Below are positions 1-7,280 of a DNA stretch of 64,000 nucleotides, in pieces. How positions within the stretch are numbered: the first letter of the stretch is position 1; every line of letters starts with the position of its first letter. The notes beneath the pieces are model-generated. The model did not search any database. It was given only the letters and a program-made list of their open reading frames with translations, and was not told where the DNA came from. The stretch is from Pseudomonas graminis (GTDB lineage: Bacteria; Pseudomonadota; Gammaproteobacteria; Pseudomonadales; Pseudomonadaceae). The stretch covers positions 2,197,001 through 2,261,000 of the forward strand of contig NZ_CP053746.1 of the NCBI RefSeq assembly GCF_013201545.1, written 5' to 3'. A program made the translations under genes and the position numbers.

Positions 1-1
1 C

Positions 2-574
2 AAGGGCTACGACCAGGAAATGCTGCGCAACCTCGGCCAGCCCCGGGACATTCCGGTGGGCTTTCTGGGCAGCCTGAAAAGCCGCGAATATTCACAGCGT
101 AAACAGCTGGTGGAAAACCTTGCGCAGCGCGCCGGCATGCTGGTGACGCGCACGGCCTCTGGCGCCGAATACCTCGAAACCCTTAATCGCATCAGGATTT
201 TCGTCAGTGCCGACATCGGCATGGGCGAGTTCATGATCAAGAATTTCGAAGCCATGGCCTGCGGCTGCGTGCTGCTCGCATGGAGCCAGGGTGAAGAGGA
301 CGAGCTGCTGGGTTTCGAAGAGGGGCGCAACGTCATGTTCTACCGCTCCGAAGACGAAGCCGTCGAGAAGATCCGCCTGCTGCAGAGCGACCCTGATCTC
401 GCTGCGCGCATCGCGGGCGAAGGCCAAAAATTCGCCGAAGAACGCTATGCCTTTGCCCGCGTGGGTCGCGATCTGGCCGATGAGATTCAGCGGCCTATGC
501 GCCCGTGGCAACGTCCATCCGCGCTGATCCGAGCCTGGGTCAAGTTACGCCATGGCATGCAGGTGCCGGCCTGA
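2..574 (+). CDS. Glycosyltransferase (GT-B, group 1 type), 3' portion only
   Basis: Only the C-terminal part, about 190 residues, is present; the reading frame is open to the left window edge, so the true start lies outside. The visible part looks like the C-terminal Rossmann domain of a GT-B glycosyltransferase: a segment reading EFMIKNFEAMACGC (around residues 76-89) resembles the acidic-x7-E donor-binding motif, followed by a helix-rich tail ending in the usual 'AEERYAFARV' type segment. It would transfer a sugar from a nucleotide-sugar donor to LPS or a similar glycan in the cytoplasm. The stop codon overlaps the next start (TGATG), so the two are translationally coupled. Acceptor and donor cannot be read from the sequence. 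Family call is fairly sure, substrate unknown. Confidence 0.75.
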   Translation, partial: KGYDQEMLRNLGQPRDIPVGFLGSLKSREYSQRKQLVENLAQRAGMLVTRTASGAEYLETLNRIRIFVSADIGMGEFMIKNFEAMACGCVLLAWSQGEEDELLGFEEGRNVMFYRSEDEAVEKIRLLQSDPDLAARIAGEGQKFAEERYAFARVGRDLADEIQRPMRPWQRPSALIRAWVKLRHGMQVPA

Positions 575-1284
575 TGACGTTACCGTCGGACCACGACCTT
601 ATCGCGCCGAATGAACCCTTTGTATTGCCGGGCGCCGATCAGGACGTGTTCGGCGCGCTTCCGGCCGCACTGCGCCAGTGCCTGGCGAACGCTTCACGGG
701 TCATCCTGATCGCCAACAACCCCGCCATTACTCAGGCCGATTTCGATGCGTTGGGCGTAGGCGCTGACGATGTGGTGGTCAGTTTCAATCTGTGCACCAA
801 GGCCGCTCTGCTGAAGCCAGAAAGCGTCAACCTGTTCGTCCACGGCTTCAATGCGCCGGACCGTTACTTCTTCGGCCTGCCCGCAACCGCTGAGGTGCAA
901 AGATTCGCTGCCCAGCCCGGCTCGCGCTGTTTCACGCTGTTGGTGGGCTGTGCCGTGCCGCTGTGCCCGCTGCCTGACGTTGCGCTGTATTGGGACCGCA
1001 TTCCGCTGCCCGCGCTGGCCGAGCATTACCCGGTCGACCGCCCCAACGGCAAACGTTTCGTGGGGCCCTCCACGGGTTTCAACGTGCTGGTGCTGCTCGA
1101 CTGGCTGCGGACCCATGCCGGTTACCGCTACAGACTCATGACCCTGGGTTTCTCAAACGAAGCCGGAAAGCTCTGGGGCGGCCACGCCTGGGACTATGAG
1201 CGCAACTGGCTGCTGGGCGCAGACGTTGAAGTGATCGCCCTCAAGCCCCGCAGCTGGTGGCGCAAGCTGCTATTTAGTAAATGA
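574..1284 (+). CDS. GT29 (sialyltransferase)-like glycosyltransferase, putative
   Basis: A protein of 236 residues. The ATG at 574 overlaps the upstream stop by one base and fixes the start; an in-frame upstream extension lies inside the previous gene. It carries segments that resemble the sialylmotifs of family GT29: an N-terminal VILIANNPAI followed by DDVVVSFN (like motif L: VGN...D.V.R.N), a central GPSTGFNVLVLL ending in LGF (like motif S: PSTGF...GF), and a C-terminal GHAWDYERNWL (like the H-x4-E region). This resemblance is by eye only. No signal peptide is evident, unlike eukaryotic Golgi enzymes. Its position after a GT-B transferase and before another transferase-like gene suggests a role in LPS core or O-glycan assembly. 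The transferred sugar need not be sialic acid. Confidence 0.6.
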   Translation: MTLPSDHDLIAPNEPFVLPGADQDVFGALPAALRQCLANASRVILIANNPAITQADFDALGVGADDVVVSFNLCTKAALLKPESVNLFVHGFNAPDRYFFGLPATAEVQRFAAQPGSRCFTLLVGCAVPLCPLPDVALYWDRIPLPALAEHYPVDRPNGKRFVGPSTGFNVLVLLDWLRTHAGYRYRLMTLGFSNEAGKLWGGHAWDYERNWLLGADVEVIALKPRSWWRKLLFSK

Positions 1285-1351
1285 ACGAGGCCGTCCGCCG
1301 CTAGCGCGCGCGTGTCCAGGCGCATCGCCATTGATCCCGGAGAGTTTGTCA

Positions 1352-2164
1352 GTGCTGAACATTGCGGTCGCGTTTTTTGGTATCCCGCGAAACTCGGAGA
1401 TATGTTTTCCTTCCATCGAGGAAAATGTCCTTGGCCGGTTGCCGAAGGGCAGCAACGTCAAATGCTTTTACCACCTCTACAAGATCGACGAAGTGCACAA
1501 CCAGCGTTCGGCGGAGAAGGGCGAGCTGAAGGCGCAGAATTACGACGTTTTCCAGGCGATGACAGGGGTTCTCGAATCCACTGACGGCGTGCTGGATCGC
1601 TGGGATTTCGAGCGGGTCAAGGCGATGGGCGACACATGGGGGGACGAGCACGTTTCCCTACGCAACCTGATCTATCAGCTCAATTCCCTGCACACCGTGA
1701 CGGGCATGATGGAGTCGTTCGATCCAGACTTCGTGGTGTTTGTGCGCCCGGACAATTTCTTCCATTCGCCGCTGCCGGGTTATGTCTTTCATTCGCCGCA
1801 AGCCCGGCGGCTGAATGCCTATATCCCGGACTGGCAGTGGTGGGGCGGGTTGAATGACCGCTTCGCCATTTGTGGCCGCGACGTCTATCGGGCCTATGGC
1901 AAGCGGATTGAGCGCATCTTCGAATTCTGCGAGGCGACAGGCCGCAAGCTGCACTCGGAGCGTTTGCTCAAATACGCGCTGCTCAAGGCAGATGCCCGGG
2001 TATGCACGCTGCCGACCACTGCCTCGCGGGTGCGCATCACCGGTGCCTTCGCCGAGGAGTCGTTCTCACCGAAGCGCGGGATGGGCAAACGCGAAAACCG
2101 CTATTTCCACTTCTTCGCCCGGCTGCGCACCTGGCGTGACAAACGCCTCACCGAGAAGGGCTAG
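1352..2164 (+). CDS. Putative sugar-transferase-like protein of the LPS region
   Basis: About 270 residues. I place the start at GTG 1352, seven bases after a GGAGAG ribosome-binding site at 1338-1343; an in-frame TTG at 1331 lies before that site and is less likely. No family is recognised with certainty. The protein begins with a hydrophobic beta strand (LNIAVAFFG), has a central 'FVVFVRPDNFFHS' segment (around residue 130) of the RPD kind seen in nucleotide-sugar-dependent transferases, and near the C-terminus an 'LHSERLLKYAL' segment, then a basic tail. It follows two glycosyltransferase-type genes on the same strand after a 67-base gap, so it probably shares their cluster and role. A methyl- or phosphotransferase acting on the same glycan is possible. 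Confidence 0.5.
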   Translation: MLNIAVAFFGIPRNSEICFPSIEENVLGRLPKGSNVKCFYHLYKIDEVHNQRSAEKGELKAQNYDVFQAMTGVLESTDGVLDRWDFERVKAMGDTWGDEHVSLRNLIYQLNSLHTVTGMMESFDPDFVVFVRPDNFFHSPLPGYVFHSPQARRLNAYIPDWQWWGGLNDRFAICGRDVYRAYGKRIERIFEFCEATGRKLHSERLLKYALLKADARVCTLPTTASRVRITGAFAEESFSPKRGMGKRENRYFHFFARLRTWRDKRLTEKG

Positions 2165-2172
2165 GCAGCGGC

Positions 2173-3138
2173 CTATTTGTGCAGGCCGCTGCGAACCAGT
2201 CTGACCAGCCGCCGTGCCTTGATTCGCAGCTTGGTCAGACCTGACTTGGGCTTCTTCTTCGGTGTCAGGCCCTGCTGCACCAGCCAGTCCTTCCAGCGAA
2301 TTCGCTCCTCGCGCACCACCCAACCTTCTTGCGGAGCGAAGCTCTCGGCCAGATAAAGCCCTCGCGTCCCGGCAGGCGAAAGCTTGTCGTTCTTCAGGGT
2401 GTACAGCTCGGGCAGGGGCGAGCCGTTTTCCAGCGGCATCAGGTACAGATCCGGTTTGCTGCGATTGAGGCGCGCCACCAGCTCGTTGTTCTCCAGGCTC
2501 TCATCGACGTGAAACAGGCTCAGCGGCCGAGCCTCTTTCGGCACCTCCAGGCGCATGTCGTAGATCAACTGCAATGACGCGGTCGGTAAGTGCACGTAAG
2601 CGCGAGGACTTTCAATCAGGGTCAGGCTGCCGCAGCGTACCGGGAGCGCCGCGCCGGAAAGCGGCGTGAGGCGAAAGGGCATCGCTTCGCGGTAATGCAG
2701 TGCTGCCGCGTAGGGGGCTGGCAGCCAGGTTTCATTGAAGCGCCCGCCGAGCCAGCCTTGGGGCGTCTCGATCAGGCACTCCTCGGCGACTTCCTGCACC
2801 GCCGTGTGCAACGGCAGGTTGAGTTCGTGGGCGGGCACGTAGCCGGAAATCAGCTTGAGCACTACGTCGCCACGGTCCTGACGGCGCTGGCGAACCAGTA
2901 CCCAGTAATCGCGGTTCTGCCAGCGCAGGGTCAGCCGCACCGAGACGCCGAGGTTGGCCAGTTCGGTGGAGAACCGCTCGCTGTCCTCCACGTCGATCTT
3001 GCGACGCCGGGCCAGTGTCTGGGTGAAATTCAGCGGCATCCCGATGCTCTGGTAGGTCAGGCTTTCGGGGGTGGCTTCGACGAATAACGGCAGGGTCTTG
3101 AAGTTGCTGGGGTTTTTCCGAATCAGGGTTCGCGGCAT
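2173..3138 (-). CDS. Conserved protein with a degenerate Nudix-like box
   Basis: A 321-residue soluble protein beginning MPRTLIRKNP, with an AAGGAG ribosome-binding site directly upstream. A central segment, GYVPAHE followed nine residues later by QEVAEE (around residues 99-120), resembles the Nudix box but has a longer spacer, Q in place of the first R, and no G after EE. The C-terminus is basic (KKKPKSGLTKLRIKARRL), suggesting contact with nucleic acid, LPS phosphates or membrane. It lies 36 bases downstream of the aldo/keto reductase on the same strand and is probably co-transcribed with it. A catalytic role as a hydrolase is doubtful given the altered box. Function unknown. Confidence 0.55.
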   Translation of the reverse strand: MPRTLIRKNPSNFKTLPLFVEATPESLTYQSIGMPLNFTQTLARRRKIDVEDSERFSTELANLGVSVRLTLRWQNRDYWVLVRQRRQDRGDVVLKLISGYVPAHELNLPLHTAVQEVAEECLIETPQGWLGGRFNETWLPAPYAAALHYREAMPFRLTPLSGAALPVRCGSLTLIESPRAYVHLPTASLQLIYDMRLEVPKEARPLSLFHVDESLENNELVARLNRSKPDLYLMPLENGSPLPELYTLKNDKLSPAGTRGLYLAESFAPQEGWVVREERIRWKDWLVQQGLTPKKKPKSGLTKLRIKARRLVRLVRSGLHK

Positions 3139-3174
3139 ATCGGCTCCTTCTTGCGTTGGGGTCGGCCGTACGTC

Positions 3175-3984
3175 TCAGGGCTGACGACGGATCACGGCAG
3201 CGGCGGTTGCCACGTTGTGGGCCAGATGCAGCGGATTGATGGTGCCGACGATAGCACCGGTGACGCCGGGATGGTCAAACAGCAACTCGAAACTGGCACG
3301 CACAGGGTCGACACCGGGGCTCAGGCAAACGTGCCCGCTGGCCAGCGCTTTTTTGACCAGTACCCCTTTGCCGTGTGCAGCAGCGTAGTCGAGGACCGGT
3401 TTTTCGCCCTGTTCGTTGAGGTTGTACGTGACCATCGCACAATCGCCGTCCTGCAGCGCCAGTAGCCCGCCCTCGACCGTCTTGCCGGAGAAGCCAAACC
3501 CGCGAATTTTGCCCTCGCGCTTAAGCGCTGCCAGCGTCTGGTAGACGCCGCAGTTATTGAGCACGTTCAGGTCGTTGCCGTCGGAATGCACCAGCACCAG
3601 ATCGATGAAGTCGGTTTCCAGGCGCTGAAGGCTGCGCTCCACCGACAGGCGCGTGTGGGCGGCGCTGAAGTCGTGTCGTGACTGGCCCGCTTCAAATTCT
3701 TCGCCGACTTTGCTGACGATCACCCAGTCCTTGCGCTGCCCGCGCAGCAGCGGGCCGAGGCGCTCTTCGCTGCGACCGTACGCCGGGGCGGTGTCGATCA
3801 GGTTGATGCCCAGATCCCGCGCCAACTTCAGCAGCATCTGCGCCTCGACGTCGTCGGGAATGGTGAAGCCATTGGGATACTTCACGCCCTGATCGCGGCC
3901 CAGCTTCACCGTACCCAGGCCCAAGGGGGAAACGTTGATGCCCAAGGCGCCAAGCGGCCGATGCAGATCGTGCAGGGTCTTCAT
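3175..3984 (-). CDS. Aldo/keto reductase
   Basis: A 269-residue NAD(P)H-dependent oxidoreductase of the aldo/keto reductase superfamily, slightly shorter than the usual 300 or more. The catalytic tetrad is complete by position and context: D64 (NLIDTAPAYG), Y69, K92 (IVSKVGEEF) and H133 (DLVLVHSDG). A C-terminal 'GAIVGTINPLHL' segment corresponds to the cofactor phosphate-binding region. Its ATG overlaps the stop of the upstream FAD oxidoreductase by four bases (ATGA), so the two are translationally coupled and probably act on the same substrate or pathway. The carbonyl substrate is not deducible. Confidence 0.85.
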   Translation of the reverse strand: MKTLHDLHRPLGALGINVSPLGLGTVKLGRDQGVKYPNGFTIPDDVEAQMLLKLARDLGINLIDTAPAYGRSEERLGPLLRGQRKDWVIVSKVGEEFEAGQSRHDFSAAHTRLSVERSLQRLETDFIDLVLVHSDGNDLNVLNNCGVYQTLAALKREGKIRGFGFSGKTVEGGLLALQDGDCAMVTYNLNEQGEKPVLDYAAAHGKGVLVKKALASGHVCLSPGVDPVRASFELLFDHPGVTGAIVGTINPLHLAHNVATAAAVIRRQP

Positions 3985-5156
3985 GGCAGCAGTTGATCCC
4001 AGACAGGAATGGCCAGTGGCGGCTTGGGGAAGTCGGTGTGCGGCGGTTGCGGCGTGGGGTGGATGTCATCCCGGGACAACGACGCCAGCACGCGATCGGC
4101 AAAGTCAGGGGCCAGCGCCAGCTTGGTGGGCCAGCCGACCAGTAACCGCCCCTGCTCGTCGACAAAGGCGTTGTCCGGGCGAACCAGGCCGCTTTGCTGC
4201 GGCTCGGCGCGGTCCACGCGCAAGGTGGCGAACTGCGCCTCGCTGAGATCGACCCAAGGCAACAGATTCGCGAGCTCTTTTTTCGCAGCGGCGATCTGCT
4301 CGGCGTGGTTGCGGGCGACGCCTTCGGCTTCGGCAACGTCGCCGCCCAGGTACCAGACCCACTGGCCGTCGGCCGCCGGATGCGTCGTGACAGTGATTCG
4401 CGGCTTCGGCCCGCCACCCAGGCAATGGGCGTACAGCGGTTTGAGCGTCGGGCCCTTCACCAGCACCATATGCAGCGGACGGCGCTGCATGGCTGGCTGA
4501 CTCACGTTCAGCGCCTTGAGCAGATCAGCCATGCCCTCACCGGCGCTGAGCACCACTCGCTGGGCGTGGATGTCGCGGCCGTCGACGCGCAGCCCGACCA
4601 GTTCGCCGTCGTGGCGCAGCGGCTGGATGTCCTGGCCAGCCAGCAAGCTGTCGCCCGCCAACTCCGCCAGTTTTTTCACCAGGCTGGGGATGTCGATGAC
4701 CAGCTCGGCCAGACGGTACACCTTGCCTTTGAAGCGCGGATCCTGGAGTGCAGGTGGCAGGTCGCTGCCCTTGACCTGATCAACGCGACCGCGCACGGCT
4801 TTGCTGGCGAAGAAGCTGGTGAGATTGCCGGCGATAGTGCCGGGCGACCACAGGTAGTGAGCTTCGGACAGCAGACGTACGCCCGACAGGTTCAGCTCGC
4901 CTTTGCCGGCCAGGGCCTCACGCCAGCGACGGGGCATGTCGGCGATGGCTTCGGACGCACCGGACAGCGCGCCGTGCAACGCGTACTTGGCGCCGCCGTG
5001 AATGATCCCCTGGGATTTGAATGTCTGGCCGCCACCGAGGCTGGCCTTTTCCACCACCACCGTTGAAAAGCCCTGATGCCGCAGCCGCGCGTTGAGCCAG
5101 AGACCGGCAACGCCCGCGCCGACAATCAGGACGTCAGTGGAAATAGCAGATGACAT
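3981..5156 (-). CDS. FAD-dependent oxidoreductase (DAO/glycine oxidase-like fold)
   Basis: About 391 residues. The ATG at 5156 is preceded by GAGGTG six bases upstream and gives an N-terminus with a beta-alpha-beta dinucleotide-binding motif IVGAGVAGLWL; an upstream in-frame extension is rejected because it lacks a good ribosome-binding site. A 'GGGQTFKSQGIIHGGAKY' stretch near residue 50 and 'GEGMADLL' and 'VGWPTKLALAPDFADRV' segments later fit the DAO family. It likely oxidises an amine or hydroxy acid with FAD in the cytoplasm. The gene is translationally coupled to the downstream aldo/keto reductase. Substrate unknown. Confidence 0.75.
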   Translation of the reverse strand: MSSAISTDVLIVGAGVAGLWLNARLRHQGFSTVVVEKASLGGGQTFKSQGIIHGGAKYALHGALSGASEAIADMPRRWREALAGKGELNLSGVRLLSEAHYLWSPGTIAGNLTSFFASKAVRGRVDQVKGSDLPPALQDPRFKGKVYRLAELVIDIPSLVKKLAELAGDSLLAGQDIQPLRHDGELVGLRVDGRDIHAQRVVLSAGEGMADLLKALNVSQPAMQRRPLHMVLVKGPTLKPLYAHCLGGGPKPRITVTTHPAADGQWVWYLGGDVAEAEGVARNHAEQIAAAKKELANLLPWVDLSEAQFATLRVDRAEPQQSGLVRPDNAFVDEQGRLLVGWPTKLALAPDFADRVLASLSRDDIHPTPQPPHTDFPKPPLAIPVWDQLLP

Positions 5157-5219
5157 GGGCACCTCAAATGGCGAAACGAATGCCGGCATTATAGGGGAAG
5201 GCACTTTTCCGTAACCCCC

Positions 5220-5552
5220 TTAATGACCGGCCGTCTTCGAGAACAGCTGGATGACCACGACACCTGCGACGATCAGACCCATGCCGGCGATGGCAGGCAG
5301 ATCCAGTTTCTGGCCGTAGATAAACAGCGCAGCGATGCTGACCATGACGATGCCCATGCCCGCCCACACCGCGTAGGCCACACCGACCGGGATGGTGCGC
5401 ACCACCAGCGTGAGCATCCAGAACGCAATGCCGTAACCGACAATCACCAGCAGCAGCGGGATCGGCGTGCTCAGGCCTTTGACGGCTTTCATGGACACGG
5501 TGCCGATGACCTCGGCACAGATGGCGATGGCCAGCAAGTAGTACGCAGACAT
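5220..5552 (-). CDS. Small multidrug resistance (SMR) family transporter
   Basis: A 110-residue membrane protein with four predicted hydrophobic helices, the standard SMR length. The conserved membrane Glu is present in the first helix (AICAEVIGTVSMKA), and the later helices carry the usual GVAYAVWAGMG signature. The start at 5552 follows GGAG; a six-codon longer version (MKRSDT) begins before that site. It would export cationic compounds (quaternary ammonium or guanidinium type) in exchange for protons. Guanidinium exporters (Gdx) and EmrE-like multidrug pumps cannot be told apart by eye; no guanidine riboswitch was seen upstream. It lies 63 bases upstream of the FAD oxidoreductase on the same strand. 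Confidence 0.88.
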   Translation of the reverse strand: MSAYYLLAIAICAEVIGTVSMKAVKGLSTPIPLLLVIVGYGIAFWMLTLVVRTIPVGVAYAVWAGMGIVMVSIAALFIYGQKLDLPAIAGMGLIVAGVVVIQLFSKTAGH

Positions 5553-5714
5553 GGTGTCGCTCCTTTTCAATGGCCGTCATTAAAGCGGCTTACCCGGCGT
5601 GTAACAACCGAACCCTCAAGTGGGGAGCGGTGGTGGCTAGCGGAAATCGTCGGCCAAGATATGTGCGAAGCTCGATGGAAATCTGACAGCAATTGGCTGA
5701 TAAACTCCGCGCCC

Positions 5715-6989
5715 ATGAATAGAAACCTCTATAGCATCCTGTTTCATCTCGGCCTCCCTTTGATCGCCCTGCGCCTGTGGCTGCGTTCGCGCAAGGCGCC
5801 GGCCTACGCGCAACGGGCCGGCGAGCGCTTCGCCATGGGCTTGCCTGCCATGCAGCGCGGCGGAATCTGGGTACATGCGGTGTCGGTGGGCGAGAGCATC
5901 GCCGCCGCGCCGATGATTCGCGCGTTGCTGGCCCGCTATCCGCAACTGCCGGTCACCATTACCTGCATGACGCCGACCGGCTCGGAGCGCATTCAGTCGC
6001 TGTTCGCCAACGAGCCGCGCGTCCAGCACTGCTATCTGCCCTACGACTTTCCGTGGGCAGCCGGGCGGTTTCTCGATCACATCCAGCCGAAGATCGGCGT
6101 GATCATGGAAACCGAGCTGTGGCCCAATCACATTCACCAGTGTGCGAAACGCAGCATTCCGACGGTGCTGGCGAACGCACGGCTGTCGGAGCGTTCGGCT
6201 CGCGGCTACGGACGCTTCGCCGGATTGACTCGGCCGATGCTGGCGGAGATGAACCTGATTGCCGTGCAGACCGAAACCGAGGCCCAGCGCTTCCGTGATC
6301 TGGGCGCTCGGCCCGAGTGCGTCACTGTGACGGGCTCGATCAAGTTTGACCTGACCATTGATCCGCAATTGCTGGAGCGTGCCGCTCAGCAGCGTGAGCA
6401 CTGGCAGACCTTGCAGCGTCCGGTCTGGATTGCCGCCAGTACCCATGCGGGCGAAGACGAAGTGGTGTTGGCCGCCCATCGCACGCTAATGCAAGCCCAT
6501 CCCGATGCGCTGTTGATCCTCGTGCCCCGCCACCCCGAGCGGTTCAATAGCGTGTTTGAGCTGAGCCAGCAGCAAGGATTCGCCAGCGTTCGTCGTTCGA
6601 CGGCCGAGCCGGTGACGCCGGAAACCTCGGTTCTGGTCGGGGACACCATGGGGGAGTTGCTGTTTCTGTATGCGCTGGCGGACATCGCGTTCGTCGGCGG
6701 CAGCCTGGTCCCCAACGGTGGCCATAACCTGCTGGAGCCAGCGGCGCTGGATAAGCCCGTTCTCAGCGGCCCGCACCTGTTCAACTTCCTCGAAATCGCC
6801 GCGATGCTGCGCAATGCCGGCGCGTTGGAGGAGGTCAGTGACGCGGCTGCACTGGCTGCCACAGTGCGTGGTTTGATCGACCATCCCGAGAAAGCAAAGG
6901 CGATGGCCGATGCCGGATTGGCCGTGATGAAGGCCAATCAGGGGGCGTTGCAGAGGTTGCTGGATGGGATCGGGCGGTTGTTGGGCTGA
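5715..6989 (+). CDS. waaA: 3-deoxy-D-manno-octulosonic acid (Kdo) transferase
   Basis: A 424-residue GT-B enzyme that adds Kdo from CMP-Kdo to lipid IVA, the first step of LPS inner core assembly at the cytoplasmic face of the inner membrane. The start ATG at 5715 gives the expected N-terminal membrane anchor (NLYSILFHLGLPLIALRLWL). The catalytic-base region VHAVSVGESIAAAP (around residues 53-66) and the C-terminal donor-binding segments, GGSLVPNGGHNLLEPAAL and SGPHLFNF, are intact. Length matches the family. An in-frame upstream extension overlaps the divergent SMR gene and is not real. It stands alone on this strand, followed by a REPIN. Confidence 0.95.
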   Translation: MNRNLYSILFHLGLPLIALRLWLRSRKAPAYAQRAGERFAMGLPAMQRGGIWVHAVSVGESIAAAPMIRALLARYPQLPVTITCMTPTGSERIQSLFANEPRVQHCYLPYDFPWAAGRFLDHIQPKIGVIMETELWPNHIHQCAKRSIPTVLANARLSERSARGYGRFAGLTRPMLAEMNLIAVQTETEAQRFRDLGARPECVTVTGSIKFDLTIDPQLLERAAQQREHWQTLQRPVWIAASTHAGEDEVVLAAHRTLMQAHPDALLILVPRHPERFNSVFELSQQQGFASVRRSTAEPVTPETSVLVGDTMGELLFLYALADIAFVGGSLVPNGGHNLLEPAALDKPVLSGPHLFNFLEIAAMLRNAGALEEVSDAAALAATVRGLIDHPEKAKAMADAGLAVMKANQGALQRLLDGIGRLLG

Positions 6990-7100
6990 TTGATGCACCG
7001 CCGTCCGCGTTCAATGGATAGGCACGACATTTATAAAAACCGCCAATCCGGCTTTCATCAACTGTGCCGGCACCGCCGTGGTGTCTGCCGACAGACCAAC

Positions 7101-7208
7101 TGTGGGACCGAGCTTGCTCGGGAAGAGGCAGGTACATCCGCTAAATCTTCATCGGCTGAAATGCCGTCTTCGTGAGCAAGGTGGAGCGCCACCCCGGTCA
7201 CTCCCACA
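7101..7208. repeat. REPIN: two inverted REP sequences
   Basis: Bases 7101-7124 read TGTGGGACCGAGCTTGCTCG then GGAA, a typical Pseudomonas REP core with an imperfect palindrome (GAGCTTGCTC). The reverse complement of a related sequence, ending CTCCCACA at 7201-7208 and containing GAGCAAGGTGGAGCGCC at 7174-7190, closes the element. The pair faces inward over about 108 bases, the usual REPIN arrangement. The whole 6990-7280 gap between waaA and the convergent TolC-like gene otherwise holds nothing I can identify; the element may also act as a transcription end for both genes. Confidence 0.75.
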
Positions 7209-7280
7209 TGGACCGTGTTTGCTGCCGGACAGCGCGGCATCTAAACAGCGCGGGATCTCCCCCTGGGTCTGAGTTTCCTT

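Noticed and set aside
5223..5714. Extension of waaA across the SMR gene region
   Set aside because: That stretch is antisense to the SMR gene; the protein resembles WaaA only from residue MNRN at 5715.
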